This document shows, in pieces, positions 17,811 to 25,994 of a DNA stretch of 64,000 nucleotides; the first letter of the stretch is position 1; each line of letters begins with the position of its first letter. The notes beneath the pieces were generated by a model. That model saw only the letters and a program-made list of their open reading frames with translations. It had not been told where the DNA came from and did not search any database. The translations under genes were made by a program, and so were the position numbers. This DNA comes from Lewinellaceae bacterium SD302 (GTDB lineage Bacteria; Bacteroidota; Bacteroidia; Chitinophagales; Saprospiraceae): assembly GCA_002591745.1 (NCBI GenBank), contig PDLQ01000003.1, positions 186,001 through 250,000 on the forward strand. Direction: 5' to 3'.

Positions 17811-19250
17811 TCAGCCATAGCGTATACAAACATTCTTGGCCTCCGTAAAGAACCGCAAAGCCTCGAAGCCACCTTCTCGCCCGACACCCGAATTCTTTAC
17901 CCCTCCGAACGGCGTTCGCAAGTCCCGTTGTAACCAGGTATTGACCCACACGATGCCGGCGTGAATTTCTTTGGCCATACGGTTGGCCCGGCTGAGGTGT
18001 TCCGTCCAGATGGTACAGGACAGGCCGTAATCGGTACCGTTAGCGTAATCCAGCACTTCGGCCTCAGTATCGAAGGGCATGATGGTTACTACGGGGCCAA
18101 AGATTTCTTCTGTATTGGTCCGGCAATCGGCACTCAGCCCTTCGATGATGGTGGGAGCAATGTACCAGCCATTTTCGAAGCCCTGGGGATGTACGGCGTG
18201 TCCGCCGGCCAGAATCGTACCGCCTTCTTCTTTGGCGATTTCGATATAGGAGAGTACTTTATCGTAGTGCGGTTTGGAAACCACCGCCCCCAGCTTCACG
18301 GAATCATCGGAGGGGTGACCGACTTTCAGGGCTTTGGTCCTGGCTATAAAATCCGCTTTGAACCGTTCGTAGATTGGCCTTTCCACGAATATCCGGGACC
18401 CACACAGGCAGATCTGCCCCTGGTTGGCAAATGAGGAACGCACGGTGGTGTCCAGCATCCGCTCGTAGTCGCAGTCAGCGAAGATGATGTTCGGGTTCTT
18501 GCCCCCCATTTCCAAGGAAAGCTTTTTGAAGACCGGCGCGGCTACTCTGGCAATTTCCGCACCTACCCGCGTACTGCCCGTAAAGGAAATCGCTTTAATA
18601 GCCGGATGGCGAGTGATCTCCGCGCCTACTTTGGCTCCATCTCCGTGGATGATGTTGAACACACCCGGTGGTAATCCGGCCTCCACACAAATCTCGGCGA
18701 GCAGGTAAGCCGTCAGTGGTGTCACTTCCGAAGGTTTGGCAATCACGGTATTACCGGCAGCCAGGGCGGGCGCTACTTTCCAGGTAAACAGGTAGAGGGG
18801 TAAATTCCAGGGAGAGATAGTACCTACTACCCCCAGTGGTTGTCGTAAGGTGTAATTGATCGCGTCGGTCATCTCATGAGCCTGGCTGGAAAACTGGGTA
18901 ATAGCGCGGGCAAAGAAGCGAAAATTGGCCGAGGCGCGTGGAATATCCACTTGTTTGGCCAGCCAGACTGGCTTACCGTTGTCCAGCGATTCGGCTTCGG
19001 CCAGTTTATCCAGCTTTGCTTCTATGAAGTCCGCAATCCTTTCCATAATTCTGGCTCTATTATCCACCGAGGTAGCGGACCAGGCGGGAAATGCTTTTCT
19101 TGCGGCAATCACGGCCCGTTCAACGTCACCGGCATCCGAGTCAGGGACCTTGCTGTAGACCTGCCCCGTAGCAGGATCATAAAGATCTAGGTAATTTCCG
19201 CCAGCCGGGGCGACCAATTTCCCGCCGATGTAATTTTGGATCGTTTGCAT
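17811..19250 (-). CDS. nbaE: 2-aminomuconate 6-semialdehyde dehydrogenase (2-hydroxymuconic semialdehyde dehydrogenase family)
   Basis: This 479-residue NAD-dependent aldehyde dehydrogenase has ISPWNLPLYLFTWKVAPAL, the general base in LEMGGKNPNI and the catalytic Cys in NQGQICLCGSRI. The C-terminus PFGGVKNSGVGREGG is typical of the ALDH8/HMSDH branch. In this cluster it should oxidise 2-aminomuconate semialdehyde to 2-aminomuconate. It is the last gene of the minus-strand cluster, 3 bp after the aldolase gene. A hydroxymuconic semialdehyde substrate is the alternative, but the neighbours favour the amino form. Confidence 0.85.
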   Translation of the reverse strand: MQTIQNYIGGKLVAPAGGNYLDLYDPATGQVYSKVPDSDAGDVERAVIAARKAFPAWSATSVDNRARIMERIADFIEAKLDKLAEAESLDNGKPVWLAKQVDIPRASANFRFFARAITQFSSQAHEMTDAINYTLRQPLGVVGTISPWNLPLYLFTWKVAPALAAGNTVIAKPSEVTPLTAYLLAEICVEAGLPPGVFNIIHGDGAKVGAEITRHPAIKAISFTGSTRVGAEIARVAAPVFKKLSLEMGGKNPNIIFADCDYERMLDTTVRSSFANQGQICLCGSRIFVERPIYERFKADFIARTKALKVGHPSDDSVKLGAVVSKPHYDKVLSYIEIAKEEGGTILAGGHAVHPQGFENGWYIAPTIIEGLSADCRTNTEEIFGPVVTIMPFDTEAEVLDYANGTDYGLSCTIWTEHLSRANRMAKEIHAGIVWVNTWLQRDLRTPFGGVKNSGVGREGGFEALRFFTEAKNVCIRYG

Positions 19251-19253
19251 GGA

Positions 19254-20273
19254 TCAGTTCTTCCGTTTTTTCAAGATGTCTAAGGCTACGTCAACGATCA
19301 TATCTTCCTGCCCACCAACCATCTTCCGACGGCCTAATTCGTTAAGTATGGTCCGGGTATCCAGTCCATACTTTTCCGCAGCTCGCTCCGAATGTAGCAG
19401 AAAGCTGGAGTAGACCCCGGCGTAGCCCAGTGAAAGGGTTTCCCGATCGACTTGTACCGGCCTGCTCTGGAGCGGACGGATTACATCATCGGCCAGGTCC
19501 ATGAGTTCGAACAGGTCGGCGTTGGGATGCTGGCCCATCTTTTTGAGACAAGCGACCAATACTTCCAGCGGGCAGTTACCGGCCCCCGCCCCCATACCGG
19601 CCAGGGAGGCATCCAGGCGATTAGCCCCCGCCTCCAGCGCGACGATGGTATTGGCAACACCCAGAGAGAGATTGTGATGACAGTGAATGCCCACCTCCGT
19701 CTCCGGTTGTAGTATGTCCCGAAACGCTTTCACCCGATCGCGTACGCCATCCAGCAATAAAGCCCCGGCCGAGTCGGTCACGTAAACACATTGGGCCCCG
19801 TAACTTTCCATGAGTCGGGCTTGACTGGCGAGACCTTTCGGATCATTCATGTGGGCCATCATCAGAAAGCCGGCTACGTCCATATCCAGTTTTCGCGCGG
19901 CCTCGATGTGTTGGGCAGAGATGTCGGCTTCGGTAGAGTGGGTGGCCACCCGTACGGAAACTACTCCGAGATCACGAGCTTTTTTCAGGTCGTCGATTGT
20001 CCCGATGCCGGGGATCAGCAGGGTGGTCAGTTTGGCGTGGGTCAGATTTTCGGCAACCCCTTCCAGCCATTCCCAATCGGAGTGGGCACCGAACCCGTAG
20101 TTGAAACTGCCGCCGGAAAGTCCGTCACCGTGGGCTACTTCAATAGCATCTACTTTGGCGCGGTCCAGCGCGATGGCGATGTCCTTGATCTGTTGTTTGG
20201 AGTACTGGTGGCGGATGGGGTGCATGCCGTCGCGCAGCGTTACGTCTTGCAGGTAAAGTGGATGCATGATCAA
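19254..20273 (-). CDS. nbaI: 4-hydroxy-2-oxovalerate aldolase
   Basis: The 339-residue protein begins with [16 protein letters not shown], the DRE-TIM aldolase signature with catalytic His and metal-binding Asp. It continues with [31 protein letters not shown] and [10 protein letters not shown], all typical of MhpE/DmpG. It splits 4-hydroxy-2-oxovalerate to pyruvate and acetaldehyde and channels acetaldehyde to the partner dehydrogenase encoded immediately upstream, whose stop it overlaps by 4 bp. Confidence 0.95.
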   Translation of the reverse strand: MIMHPLYLQDVTLRDGMHPIRHQYSKQQIKDIAIALDRAKVDAIEVAHGDGLSGGSFNYGFGAHSDWEWLEGVAENLTHAKLTTLLIPGIGTIDDLKKARDLGVVSVRVATHSTEADISAQHIEAARKLDMDVAGFLMMAHMNDPKGLASQARLMESYGAQCVYVTDSAGALLLDGVRDRVKAFRDILQPETEVGIHCHHNLSLGVANTIVALEAGANRLDASLAGMGAGAGNCPLEVLVACLKKMGQHPNADLFELMDLADDVIRPLQSRPVQVDRETLSLGYAGVYSSFLLHSERAAEKYGLDTRTILNELGRRKMVGGQEDMIVDVALDILKKRKN

Positions 20274-21196
20274 GAATTAAGGGCTACTAATTTCTCACCG
20301 GTGGCCAGGGCGGCACTGGTCATAATGTCGAGGTTACCGGCGTATTCCGGGAGGTAATGGCCGGCTCCGATGACCTGAAGCAGGATGGTGGTTTTTAATC
20401 CGTGGCGGTGGCCAAGTCCTTCGATGTAGACCGGCGCGTCGGCGGAGATATCGTCGAATTGCACTTCCTGGTGGAGCGTATAGCCGGGTACGTACTGCTG
20501 CACTTCGGCCACCATTTCGTGGATACTCCGGCGAATGGCTTCCCGATCGTCCGCGTCGCTGAGGGTAAAGACGGTATCCCGCATCACAACCGGCGGTTCT
20601 GCCGGGTTGAGTATAATGATAGCCTTACCCTTTTCGGCACCTCCAACTTCTTCGATCGCCCGGGCGGTGGTTTCGGTAAACTCGTCAATATTCGCTCTGG
20701 TTCCCGGCCCGGCCGAGCGGCTGGCAATGGAAGCTACAATTTCTCCGTAATGGACCTTCGCAACTCTATTTACGGCCGCAACCATCGGAATGGTTGCCTG
20801 ACCGCCACAGGTCACCATATTCACGTTTCTCACATCACTAACCTCAGAAAAGTTAACCGGCGGCACCAGGAACGGTCCGATGGCTGCCGGAGTGAGGTCC
20901 ACAATCCGTTTATCCGGGTATTTTTCCACAATGCTCCAGTTGTAGTGATGGGCCTTGGCCGAGGTGGCGTCAAAAACGAGTTTGATTTCTTTCCACTCCT
21001 GCCTTTTTTCCAGTCCGGCGAGCCCGTCCGAAATCGTCATAATACCCATTCGCCTGGCGCGCGCCAGCCCGTCTGATTCTGGATCGATGCCTACCATGGC
21101 GCATACCTCCAGTTGCGTAGAGTTTCTGATCACTTTGATCATCAGGTCGGTGCCAATATTGCCGGGACCTACGATGGCTATTTTGTTTTTTTTCAT
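20270..21196 (-). CDS. nbaJ: Acetaldehyde dehydrogenase (acylating)
   Basis: The 308-residue protein has the Rossmann motif [10 protein letters not shown] at the N-terminus and the catalytic Cys in [10 protein letters not shown] near residue 130. [17 protein letters not shown] and [11 protein letters not shown] are typical of MhpF/DmpF. It converts acetaldehyde and CoA to acetyl-CoA in complex with the aldolase of the next gene. It is preceded by a 125-bp gap with inverted repeats that separates it from the deaminase gene. Confidence 0.95.
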   Translation of the reverse strand: MKKNKIAIVGPGNIGTDLMIKVIRNSTQLEVCAMVGIDPESDGLARARRMGIMTISDGLAGLEKRQEWKEIKLVFDATSAKAHHYNWSIVEKYPDKRIVDLTPAAIGPFLVPPVNFSEVSDVRNVNMVTCGGQATIPMVAAVNRVAKVHYGEIVASIASRSAGPGTRANIDEFTETTARAIEEVGGAEKGKAIIILNPAEPPVVMRDTVFTLSDADDREAIRRSIHEMVAEVQQYVPGYTLHQEVQFDDISADAPVYIEGLGHRHGLKTTILLQVIGAGHYLPEYAGNLDIMTSAALATGEKLVALNS

Positions 21197-21234
21197 CTTA
21201 ATATATTGTTAGAAATCCAGGGTCAAGGACCTCT

Positions 21235-21277
21235 GGTCCGAGTGTTACGTTGGCCGCTTTTACGAGTACCTCGGACC
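21235..21277. repeat. Inverted repeat in gap between deaminase and acetaldehyde dehydrogenase genes
   Basis: GGTCCGAG (21235-21242) pairs with CTCGGACC (21270-21277). More self-complementary sequence follows (CCCGATATGCACCGGGAT). It fills much of the 125-bp intercistronic gap of the 3-hydroxyanthranilate cluster and may affect mRNA processing or termination. Confidence 0.55.
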
Positions 21278-21321
21278 GTCCCGATATGCACCGGGATCGA
21301 CCCTAGGCTCCGTCCTGAACT

Positions 21322-21741
21322 TTACAAAGGCAAATAAGCTACCGCCTTAATCTCGATCAACAAATTCGGATGGGGCAATTGGTGTACGGCAACCGTAGTG
21401 CGGGTGGGGCCGGTATCGTGGTTGAAGAAAGTGCCGTAAACCTCGTTGTACCCACTAAAATCTTTCATATCCACCAGGAAGGTGGTAATGTCTATCAGGT
21501 GGGATAGATCGGCACCGGCACTGGCCAGGAGTTCGCCGATGTTTTCAATAACGGCTTTCGTTTGGGCACGGATGTCCAGCTGCCAATTGTCGTCTGCTCG
21601 CTGTTCGGCTCCAACGTGGGTATTGTCCTTGCGTCGGCTACTGGTACCGGAGACGTAGATGAAGTCTCCCACCCGTTTTACGTGAGGGTAATTCCCCAGG
21701 GGCCGGGCTTTATCGGCGAGGACTTTGTTGGTAGTTTTCAT
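21322..21741 (-). CDS. nbaF: 2-aminomuconate deaminase, RidA/YjgF family
   Basis: This 139-residue RidA-fold protein has the family core HVKRVGDFIYVSGTSSRRKD and the C-terminal substrate-binding arginine segment TGPTRTTVAVHQLPHPNLLIEI. Within this cluster it is best read as the 2-aminomuconate deaminase (AmnD/NbaF type) that yields 4-oxalocrotonate. A generic 2-iminoacid deaminase role is the alternative. It sits between two repeat-filled intercistronic gaps. Confidence 0.85.
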   Translation of the reverse strand: MKTTNKVLADKARPLGNYPHVKRVGDFIYVSGTSSRRKDNTHVGAEQRADDNWQLDIRAQTKAVIENIGELLASAGADLSHLIDITTFLVDMKDFSGYNEVYGTFFNHDTGPTRTTVAVHQLPHPNLLIEIKAVAYLPL

Positions 21742-21755
21742 AACAATGATTTTAG

Positions 21756-21870
21756 ATTCTGGAGTACGCTGCTCTCCGAGCGGCTAGAAATCATACTTTG
21801 GTAGCCGCTCGGAGAGTGACGTATTCCGGGTGATTTCTTGATAGCCGCTCGGAGAGCGGCGTATTCCAGG
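21756..21870. repeat. Three copies of a ~33-bp repeat forming a strong hairpin
   Basis: A unit with core AGCCGCTCGGAGAG followed by CGTAYTCC occurs three times in the gap between the hydratase and deaminase genes. One copy is inverted (21756-21792) and two are direct with a 40-bp period (cores from 21803 and 21843). CTCTCCGAGCGGCTA at 21772-21786 pairs perfectly over 15 bp with 21802-21816 around a 15-base loop. Confidence 0.85.
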
Positions 21871-21890
21871 TAGCTTCAAGGCAGCAAACT

Positions 21891-22679
21891 CTACTCCCCG
21901 AACCGAACGCTTACTTCTCCCAGTCCTTCAATTGTAGCACTGAACCGATCGCCAGCCTTAACACTCACCATCGGACCCAAGGCGCCCGAAAGGATCAGAT
22001 CGCCAGCCCGGAGCGGTTTGCCGATACTCACCATCTGGCGGGCCAGCCAAAGCGTGGCATTGATCGGAGAGCCGAGACAATTCTTACCGTAACCCTGGGA
22101 GACGACTTCATCATTCTTTGTCATCCTCATCTTACAGTTGATCAGGTCCAGGGCGGAGAGCTTTGCCGGGCGATGACCTACGACCCAGTGACTGGCCGAA
22201 GCATTATCCGCAATGGTATCGGTGATCTGGATGTCCCAGTCCTTAATACGGCTGCCGACGATCTCAATGGAAGCCAGAGCGTAGTCGATGGCGGATATAA
22301 TGTCAACGGAGGTCAACCGTTTTGCGGTCAGGTCTTTGGCCAGGACAAAAGCGACCTCGGCCTCCGCCCTCGGCTGCAATATTTTGCGAACCGAGATCTC
22401 GCCGCCATTCACCACTTCGGTATCGTTCCAGAGCAAGCCAAAATCCGGTTGATTCACACCGAGTTGATGTTGCACCGCCGGGGAGGTCAGCCCAATCTTA
22501 CTACCAACTGGCCGGGCGCCTTCTTCGACTCTTAACCGGCTGTTGATTTCCTGAACGGCGTAGGCTTTCCCCAGGTCGGCACTTCCGATCAGTTCACGGA
22601 TCGGAGCACATACCTGGCCACTGATACTGGCTTCGCGTAGCCTTTTGGCGGCGGCAATCACATTGGAGTCGTTACTCAT
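21891..22679 (-). CDS. nbaH: 2-oxopent-4-enoate (2-keto-4-pentenoate) hydratase
   Basis: The 262-residue member of the fumarylacetoacetate hydrolase-like hydratase/decarboxylase family has YAVQEINSRL, VGSKIGLTSPAVQHQLGVNQPDFG and the metal-ligand segment QPRAEAEVAFVL. LGSPINATLWLARQM is closer to MhpD hydratases than to oxalocrotonate decarboxylase. It hydrates 2-oxopent-4-enoate to 4-hydroxy-2-oxovalerate. Its start overlaps the stop of the ACMS decarboxylase gene by 8 bp. Confidence 0.88.
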   Translation of the reverse strand: MSNDSNVIAAAKRLREASISGQVCAPIRELIGSADLGKAYAVQEINSRLRVEEGARPVGSKIGLTSPAVQHQLGVNQPDFGLLWNDTEVVNGGEISVRKILQPRAEAEVAFVLAKDLTAKRLTSVDIISAIDYALASIEIVGSRIKDWDIQITDTIADNASASHWVVGHRPAKLSALDLINCKMRMTKNDEVVSQGYGKNCLGSPINATLWLARQMVSIGKPLRAGDLILSGALGPMVSVKAGDRFSATIEGLGEVSVRFGE

Positions 22680-23751
22680 TATTAGCTTTTATTCGGTTCA
22701 GAAAATCAGTTTGCTCCGTTCCGCAGAGCCAGCGGATGACGTTATCACACCAGATTTCTTCCCGTTGTTTTTCGTTGATGATTTTTTCTTCCACGGCCAG
22801 GTCCAGCAACTTGCCAGGGTAGGAAGATTGTCGTTCGCTTTCCATTTCACCCAGGGGATAAGGGTCGTCCAGTCCCATGATGATCTGATCGGTTCCTTGC
22901 TGACGGCGGACCATCAGGTCAAGCGAAATGGTGTCATGAACCAGGGTGTCGAAGAAAATATTTGGATGACCAACCGCTTTGCGGGGGCGAGTCTTACCTT
23001 CGAAGAGGTCTGGCCGGCCGTCAAAACCCTGGGTACGGCGACCAATATTCAGGTGGTTCAACTGGCCACCGTGAGCGAAGCAAACCCGGATATCGGGGTA
23101 CTTGTCGTAGAGTCCGTCGAGGGTGTAAAAATGATAAGCATCGGCACACTGAGCGATCATCCAGACGAGGTGAAAGCGCCAGGCAGTATTCTCTAGCTGA
23201 ATGAATTTCTCCCCATCGTAGGGGTGAATCTCGATGGCCAGTTTATACTTATTGGCGAGTTCAAAAATGGGGGCAGTCTCCGGGTCGAAGATGCCCCGCC
23301 AGGTGCCTACCGAATCCATGTAATGGGTAGGCAGGCAGAGTACCCGCATCCCCAGTTCCTCCACGCAGCGTTCGATCTCCCAACAAGCACCATCGATGAA
23401 ACCGGCGTGTACAACGAAGCCGCAGGTAAATTTGGTGGGGTGATCGTGCTGTACCCTGGCGTTAAAATCGTTTTGGAACCGCAAGGCGTATTTCATATCG
23501 TGTATCCGCAACCCATTTCCGTAGAGCTGGGATAGGTTCAGTACAACGGCGTGGTCCAGACGGTTACGTTCCATCCAGGCCAGTTTTTCATCCAGGAAGA
23601 AGCTCGAGTCCGTAACCGGTCGCTTCCAGTTTTTCTGAAGCATGTACTGGCGGTCTTCGTCTACCCAAAAGATTTCTTTCTCCTTCAGGTAGGCAGGAAT
23701 TTGCTCCGGGTATGGAAGCAGGTGAGAATGTCCGTTGATGCGTAAGTTCAT
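22672..23751 (-). CDS. nbaD: 2-amino-3-carboxymuconate-6-semialdehyde decarboxylase (ACMSD), amidohydrolase-2 family
   Basis: This 359-residue TIM-barrel amidohydrolase has the N-terminal zinc ligands in INGHSHLLPYP, further ligand segments IEIHPYDGE and CFAHGGQLNHL, and an Asp in LDDPYPLGE. These match ACMSD. It decarboxylates the ring-cleavage product of 3-hydroxyanthranilate to 2-aminomuconate semialdehyde and so diverts it from quinolinate. It shares one base with the upstream dioxygenase gene, indicating tight coupling. Confidence 0.94.
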   Translation of the reverse strand: MNLRINGHSHLLPYPEQIPAYLKEKEIFWVDEDRQYMLQKNWKRPVTDSSFFLDEKLAWMERNRLDHAVVLNLSQLYGNGLRIHDMKYALRFQNDFNARVQHDHPTKFTCGFVVHAGFIDGACWEIERCVEELGMRVLCLPTHYMDSVGTWRGIFDPETAPIFELANKYKLAIEIHPYDGEKFIQLENTAWRFHLVWMIAQCADAYHFYTLDGLYDKYPDIRVCFAHGGQLNHLNIGRRTQGFDGRPDLFEGKTRPRKAVGHPNIFFDTLVHDTISLDLMVRRQQGTDQIIMGLDDPYPLGEMESERQSSYPGKLLDLAVEEKIINEKQREEIWCDNVIRWLCGTEQTDFLNRIKANNE

Positions 23752-24266
23752 CAGGTCGGTGGCTGCATGGTGGTACCGCAGGCGTCGCAGGTCCGCAGTT
23801 CCTCATTGGAATAATAACGATCGAATATGACGGGCATATCCTTCTCGATATTCTTCAGGGTAAAGGGTTCTTCGTAAAGCTTGTTGTGGCAGTTCTCACA
23901 GAACCAGGCCAGCCCGTCATCGGTACCTTCGGGTCTTCTTTGTTCGATGACCAGACCAACGGTATTCGCTCCACGCTGAGGAGAATGGGGAATATCAGCC
24001 GGCAGGTAGAAGACCTCGCCTTCGCGAATATTTACGTCCCGCGGCTCACCGTCTTCAATCACCTTCAGGGTGATGTCACCTTCCACCTGATAGAAAAATT
24101 CCGGCGTCTGGTTGAGGTGATAATCCTTGCGGGAGTTGGGCCCACCGACGACCATCACAATGTAGTCATCGTTGTAAATGGCTTTGTTGCCGACGGGTGG
24201 CTTTAGTAAGTGACGGTTATCGTCAATCCACTGTTTGAAGTTGATGGGTGGTGGGAGTTTTGGCAT
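23751..24266 (-). CDS. nbaC: 3-hydroxyanthranilate 3,4-dioxygenase
   Basis: This 171-residue cupin has MPKLPPPINFKQWIDDNR at the N-terminus. Catalytic iron ligands lie in YHLNQTPEFFYQVEGD and PADIPHSPQRG. A second, rubredoxin-like metal site near the C-terminus is formed by CENCHNKLY and CDACGT, as in the bacterial (not animal) enzyme. It opens the ring of 3-hydroxyanthranilate with O2. It starts the inner block of the cluster, after a gap with two near-palindromes. Confidence 0.96.
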   Translation of the reverse strand: MPKLPPPINFKQWIDDNRHLLKPPVGNKAIYNDDYIVMVVGGPNSRKDYHLNQTPEFFYQVEGDITLKVIEDGEPRDVNIREGEVFYLPADIPHSPQRGANTVGLVIEQRRPEGTDDGLAWFCENCHNKLYEEPFTLKNIEKDMPVIFDRYYSNEELRTCDACGTTMQPPT

Positions 24267-24282
24267 GGTCGATCATTTGGCT

Positions 24283-24350
24283 AGCGACCTCCAGGTCGCT
24301 CTGTTTAGATTTTTACTTTTAACTCGGGTTTGCGTGACCTGGAGGTCGCG
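24283..24350. repeat. Pair of near-palindromes in gap upstream of 3-hydroxyanthranilate dioxygenase gene
   Basis: AGCGACCT-CC-AGGTCGCT at 24283-24300 and the related GTGACCT-GG-AGGTCGCG near 24334-24350 are reverse complements of each other over most of their length. They lie between the decarboxylase stop and the dioxygenase start. They could form a cruciform or hairpin, or be paired operators. Confidence 0.65.
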
Positions 24351-24368
24351 GGCCGGATTCTGGTCACT

Positions 24369-25142
24369 TTATTTTACCGTCAGCTTTACTCCACCGAGGC
24401 CCGTAAAAGTCCCTTCAATCCGGTCGCCCGCATTTACGTAAACCGCCGGGGTCGCCGCTCCGGCTAAAATAATCATCCCGGCTTTGATAATGATTTTTTG
24501 TTCGCTCAAAATACGGGTGATCTCAGCCAGGGCTGCCAGCGGGTTGCCCAGGATAGCACTGGAGCTGCCGGCCTGACTGAGTTCTCCGTTGATCTTCATT
24601 TCAATAGATACGTTAACTACGTCAGTGGTCGGGTGCTGCCATTCGCCCAGTACGTATGCCGCTGACGAACAGTTGTCGGCGATCACGTCCTCCAGACTGA
24701 ATTTGAAGTTTTCGTAACGGGAATCAATGATCTCGAGGGCACCGGCAACTCCTTCAAGGTAGCCGGCTACCTCATCGACCGAAAGCGCCCGCTCAATCGG
24801 CCTACCGATGAGAAAGGCGATCTCCGGTTCTACCCGGGGATGAATGTGCTTGCTTCGGTGCAGTTGACCGCCATTTTCGATGGCCATCCGGTCCGTTAAT
24901 CTTCCCCAGATGATCTCATGGACGCCCATTTGCTCCATCTTCGCCTTACTGGTAAAGCCCAGTTTAAAGCCGGTCAGCTTTTCACCCCGACCGTGGCGAC
25001 GATCGAGGGAAGCCGCCTGAATAGCGTAGGCATCCGCCAGATCAAAGGACTGATTTTGGCTGATCTGGCCCGTGGCCGTTGCCGAAAAAGCCGCCTCGTC
25101 CAAGGTGGCAGCGATCTCATTTTTTGTTTCTTGTTGCAGCAT
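24369..25142 (-). CDS. nbaG: 4-oxalocrotonate decarboxylase
   Basis: This 257-residue paralogue of the hydratase has GFKLGFTSKAKMEQMGV, IIWGRLTD, HPRVEPEIAFLIGRP, EIIDSRYENFKFSLEDVIADN and LAGAATPAVYV. These match DmpH/NbaG-type oxalocrotonate decarboxylases rather than MhpD. It converts 4-oxalocrotonate to 2-oxopent-4-enoate and normally pairs with the hydratase. It is the first gene of the minus-strand cluster. The 52-bp divergent gap to the glycosylase gene must hold its promoter, but I cannot point to a clear -7 box there. Confidence 0.9.
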   Translation of the reverse strand: MLQQETKNEIAATLDEAAFSATATGQISQNQSFDLADAYAIQAASLDRRHGRGEKLTGFKLGFTSKAKMEQMGVHEIIWGRLTDRMAIENGGQLHRSKHIHPRVEPEIAFLIGRPIERALSVDEVAGYLEGVAGALEIIDSRYENFKFSLEDVIADNCSSAAYVLGEWQHPTTDVVNVSIEMKINGELSQAGSSSAILGNPLAALAEITRILSEQKIIIKAGMIILAGAATPAVYVNAGDRIEGTFTGLGGVKLTVK

Positions 25143-25194
25143 TGCTTATTGTGCGAATTACGTACGAAGCAAGCTAACGAAAAATCTTCGAACC

Positions 25195-25821
25195 ATGATT
25201 CCCCTAGTAGCCCGCCAACACCTCGCCCAAGACCCCTTACTCGCTCCGCTTCTGGAAAAAATCACCGTAGAAGGAAGGCCCGATTTCGGCGGCGATGTCT
25301 ACTTCGGCCTCATCCGTTCCATCGCCTACCAGCAATTGAGCGGCAAGGCGGCAGGCACCATCTTCGGGCGTTTTCTGGAGCTTTTCCCCGATCATTATCC
25401 GGAACCGGAGCGGTTGCTGTCTTTCTCGGAAGCCGATCTCCGCGCCGTGGGCCTCAGTCGCGGCAAGGCAAATTACATGCAAAATGTGGCCGCCTATTTC
25501 CAGGAAGAAAAACTCTTTTCCGTGGACTGGGACAGTATGGACGATGACACCATCATTCAAAAACTGACCCCTATTAAAGGCATCGGCAAATGGACGGTAG
25601 AAATGGTCCTCATGTTCCTGCTCGGTCGCGAAGATGTCTTACCCCTGGACGATCTGGTAGTGCGCAACCGCATGGTCGACTTACTTGGACTGGAAGAATT
25701 GAAGGGCCGCGCCCAGACCAGGGCACTTATGGAAGCAGCGGAAAAATGGCGCCCCTACCGTAGTTGGGCGAGTAGGTTGATGTATGCCTGGGAGCATGCG
25801 CGGCGGAAAGCTAAGACGTAA
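25195..25821 (+). CDS. DNA-3-methyladenine glycosylase-like (AlkA/HhH-GPD superfamily)
   Basis: The frame is open further upstream, but the ATG at 25195 (MIPLVARQHLAQDP) is the natural start and leaves room for the divergent operon. The protein has 208 residues. The helix-hairpin-helix KLTPIKGIGKWTVEMVLMFLLGR is followed by the conserved Asp in LPLDDLVVRN, the AlkA signature. It removes alkylated bases in base-excision repair. Its last codons lie in the outer arm of the long inverted repeat that follows. Confidence 0.9.
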   Translation: MIPLVARQHLAQDPLLAPLLEKITVEGRPDFGGDVYFGLIRSIAYQQLSGKAAGTIFGRFLELFPDHYPEPERLLSFSEADLRAVGLSRGKANYMQNVAAYFQEEKLFSVDWDSMDDDTIIQKLTPIKGIGKWTVEMVLMFLLGREDVLPLDDLVVRNRMVDLLGLEELKGRAQTRALMEAAEKWRPYRSWASRLMYAWEHARRKAKT

Positions 25822-25992
25822 GACGCTCGCGTTCGCTTTGCGGAACGGCGTAGGAAGGAAACGCTGCTCTGGCAGTTGCGCTCATAGGAATGGGCACGCG
25901 TGTACCCACGCTTACTCATTCCTATGAGCGTACACGAAAAATCAGGTATCCTTCCTAAGAGACGACGAAGTCGGCGAGCAGTCTTGTGTCTT
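25813..25992. repeat. 180-bp nested inverted repeat between convergent genes
   Basis: Three nested arm pairs are seen: outer AAGACGTAAGACGCTCGC (25813-25830) with GCGAGCAGTCTTGTGTCTT (25974-25992, imperfect); middle TAGGAAGGA (25851-25859) with TCCTTCCTA (25949-25957); inner CGCTCATAGGAATG (25879-25892) with CATTCCTATGAGCG (25917-25930), perfect. It fills the whole gap between the glycosylase and transporter genes and may be a MITE-like element or a bidirectional terminator. Confidence 0.8.
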
Positions 25993-25994
25993 TT

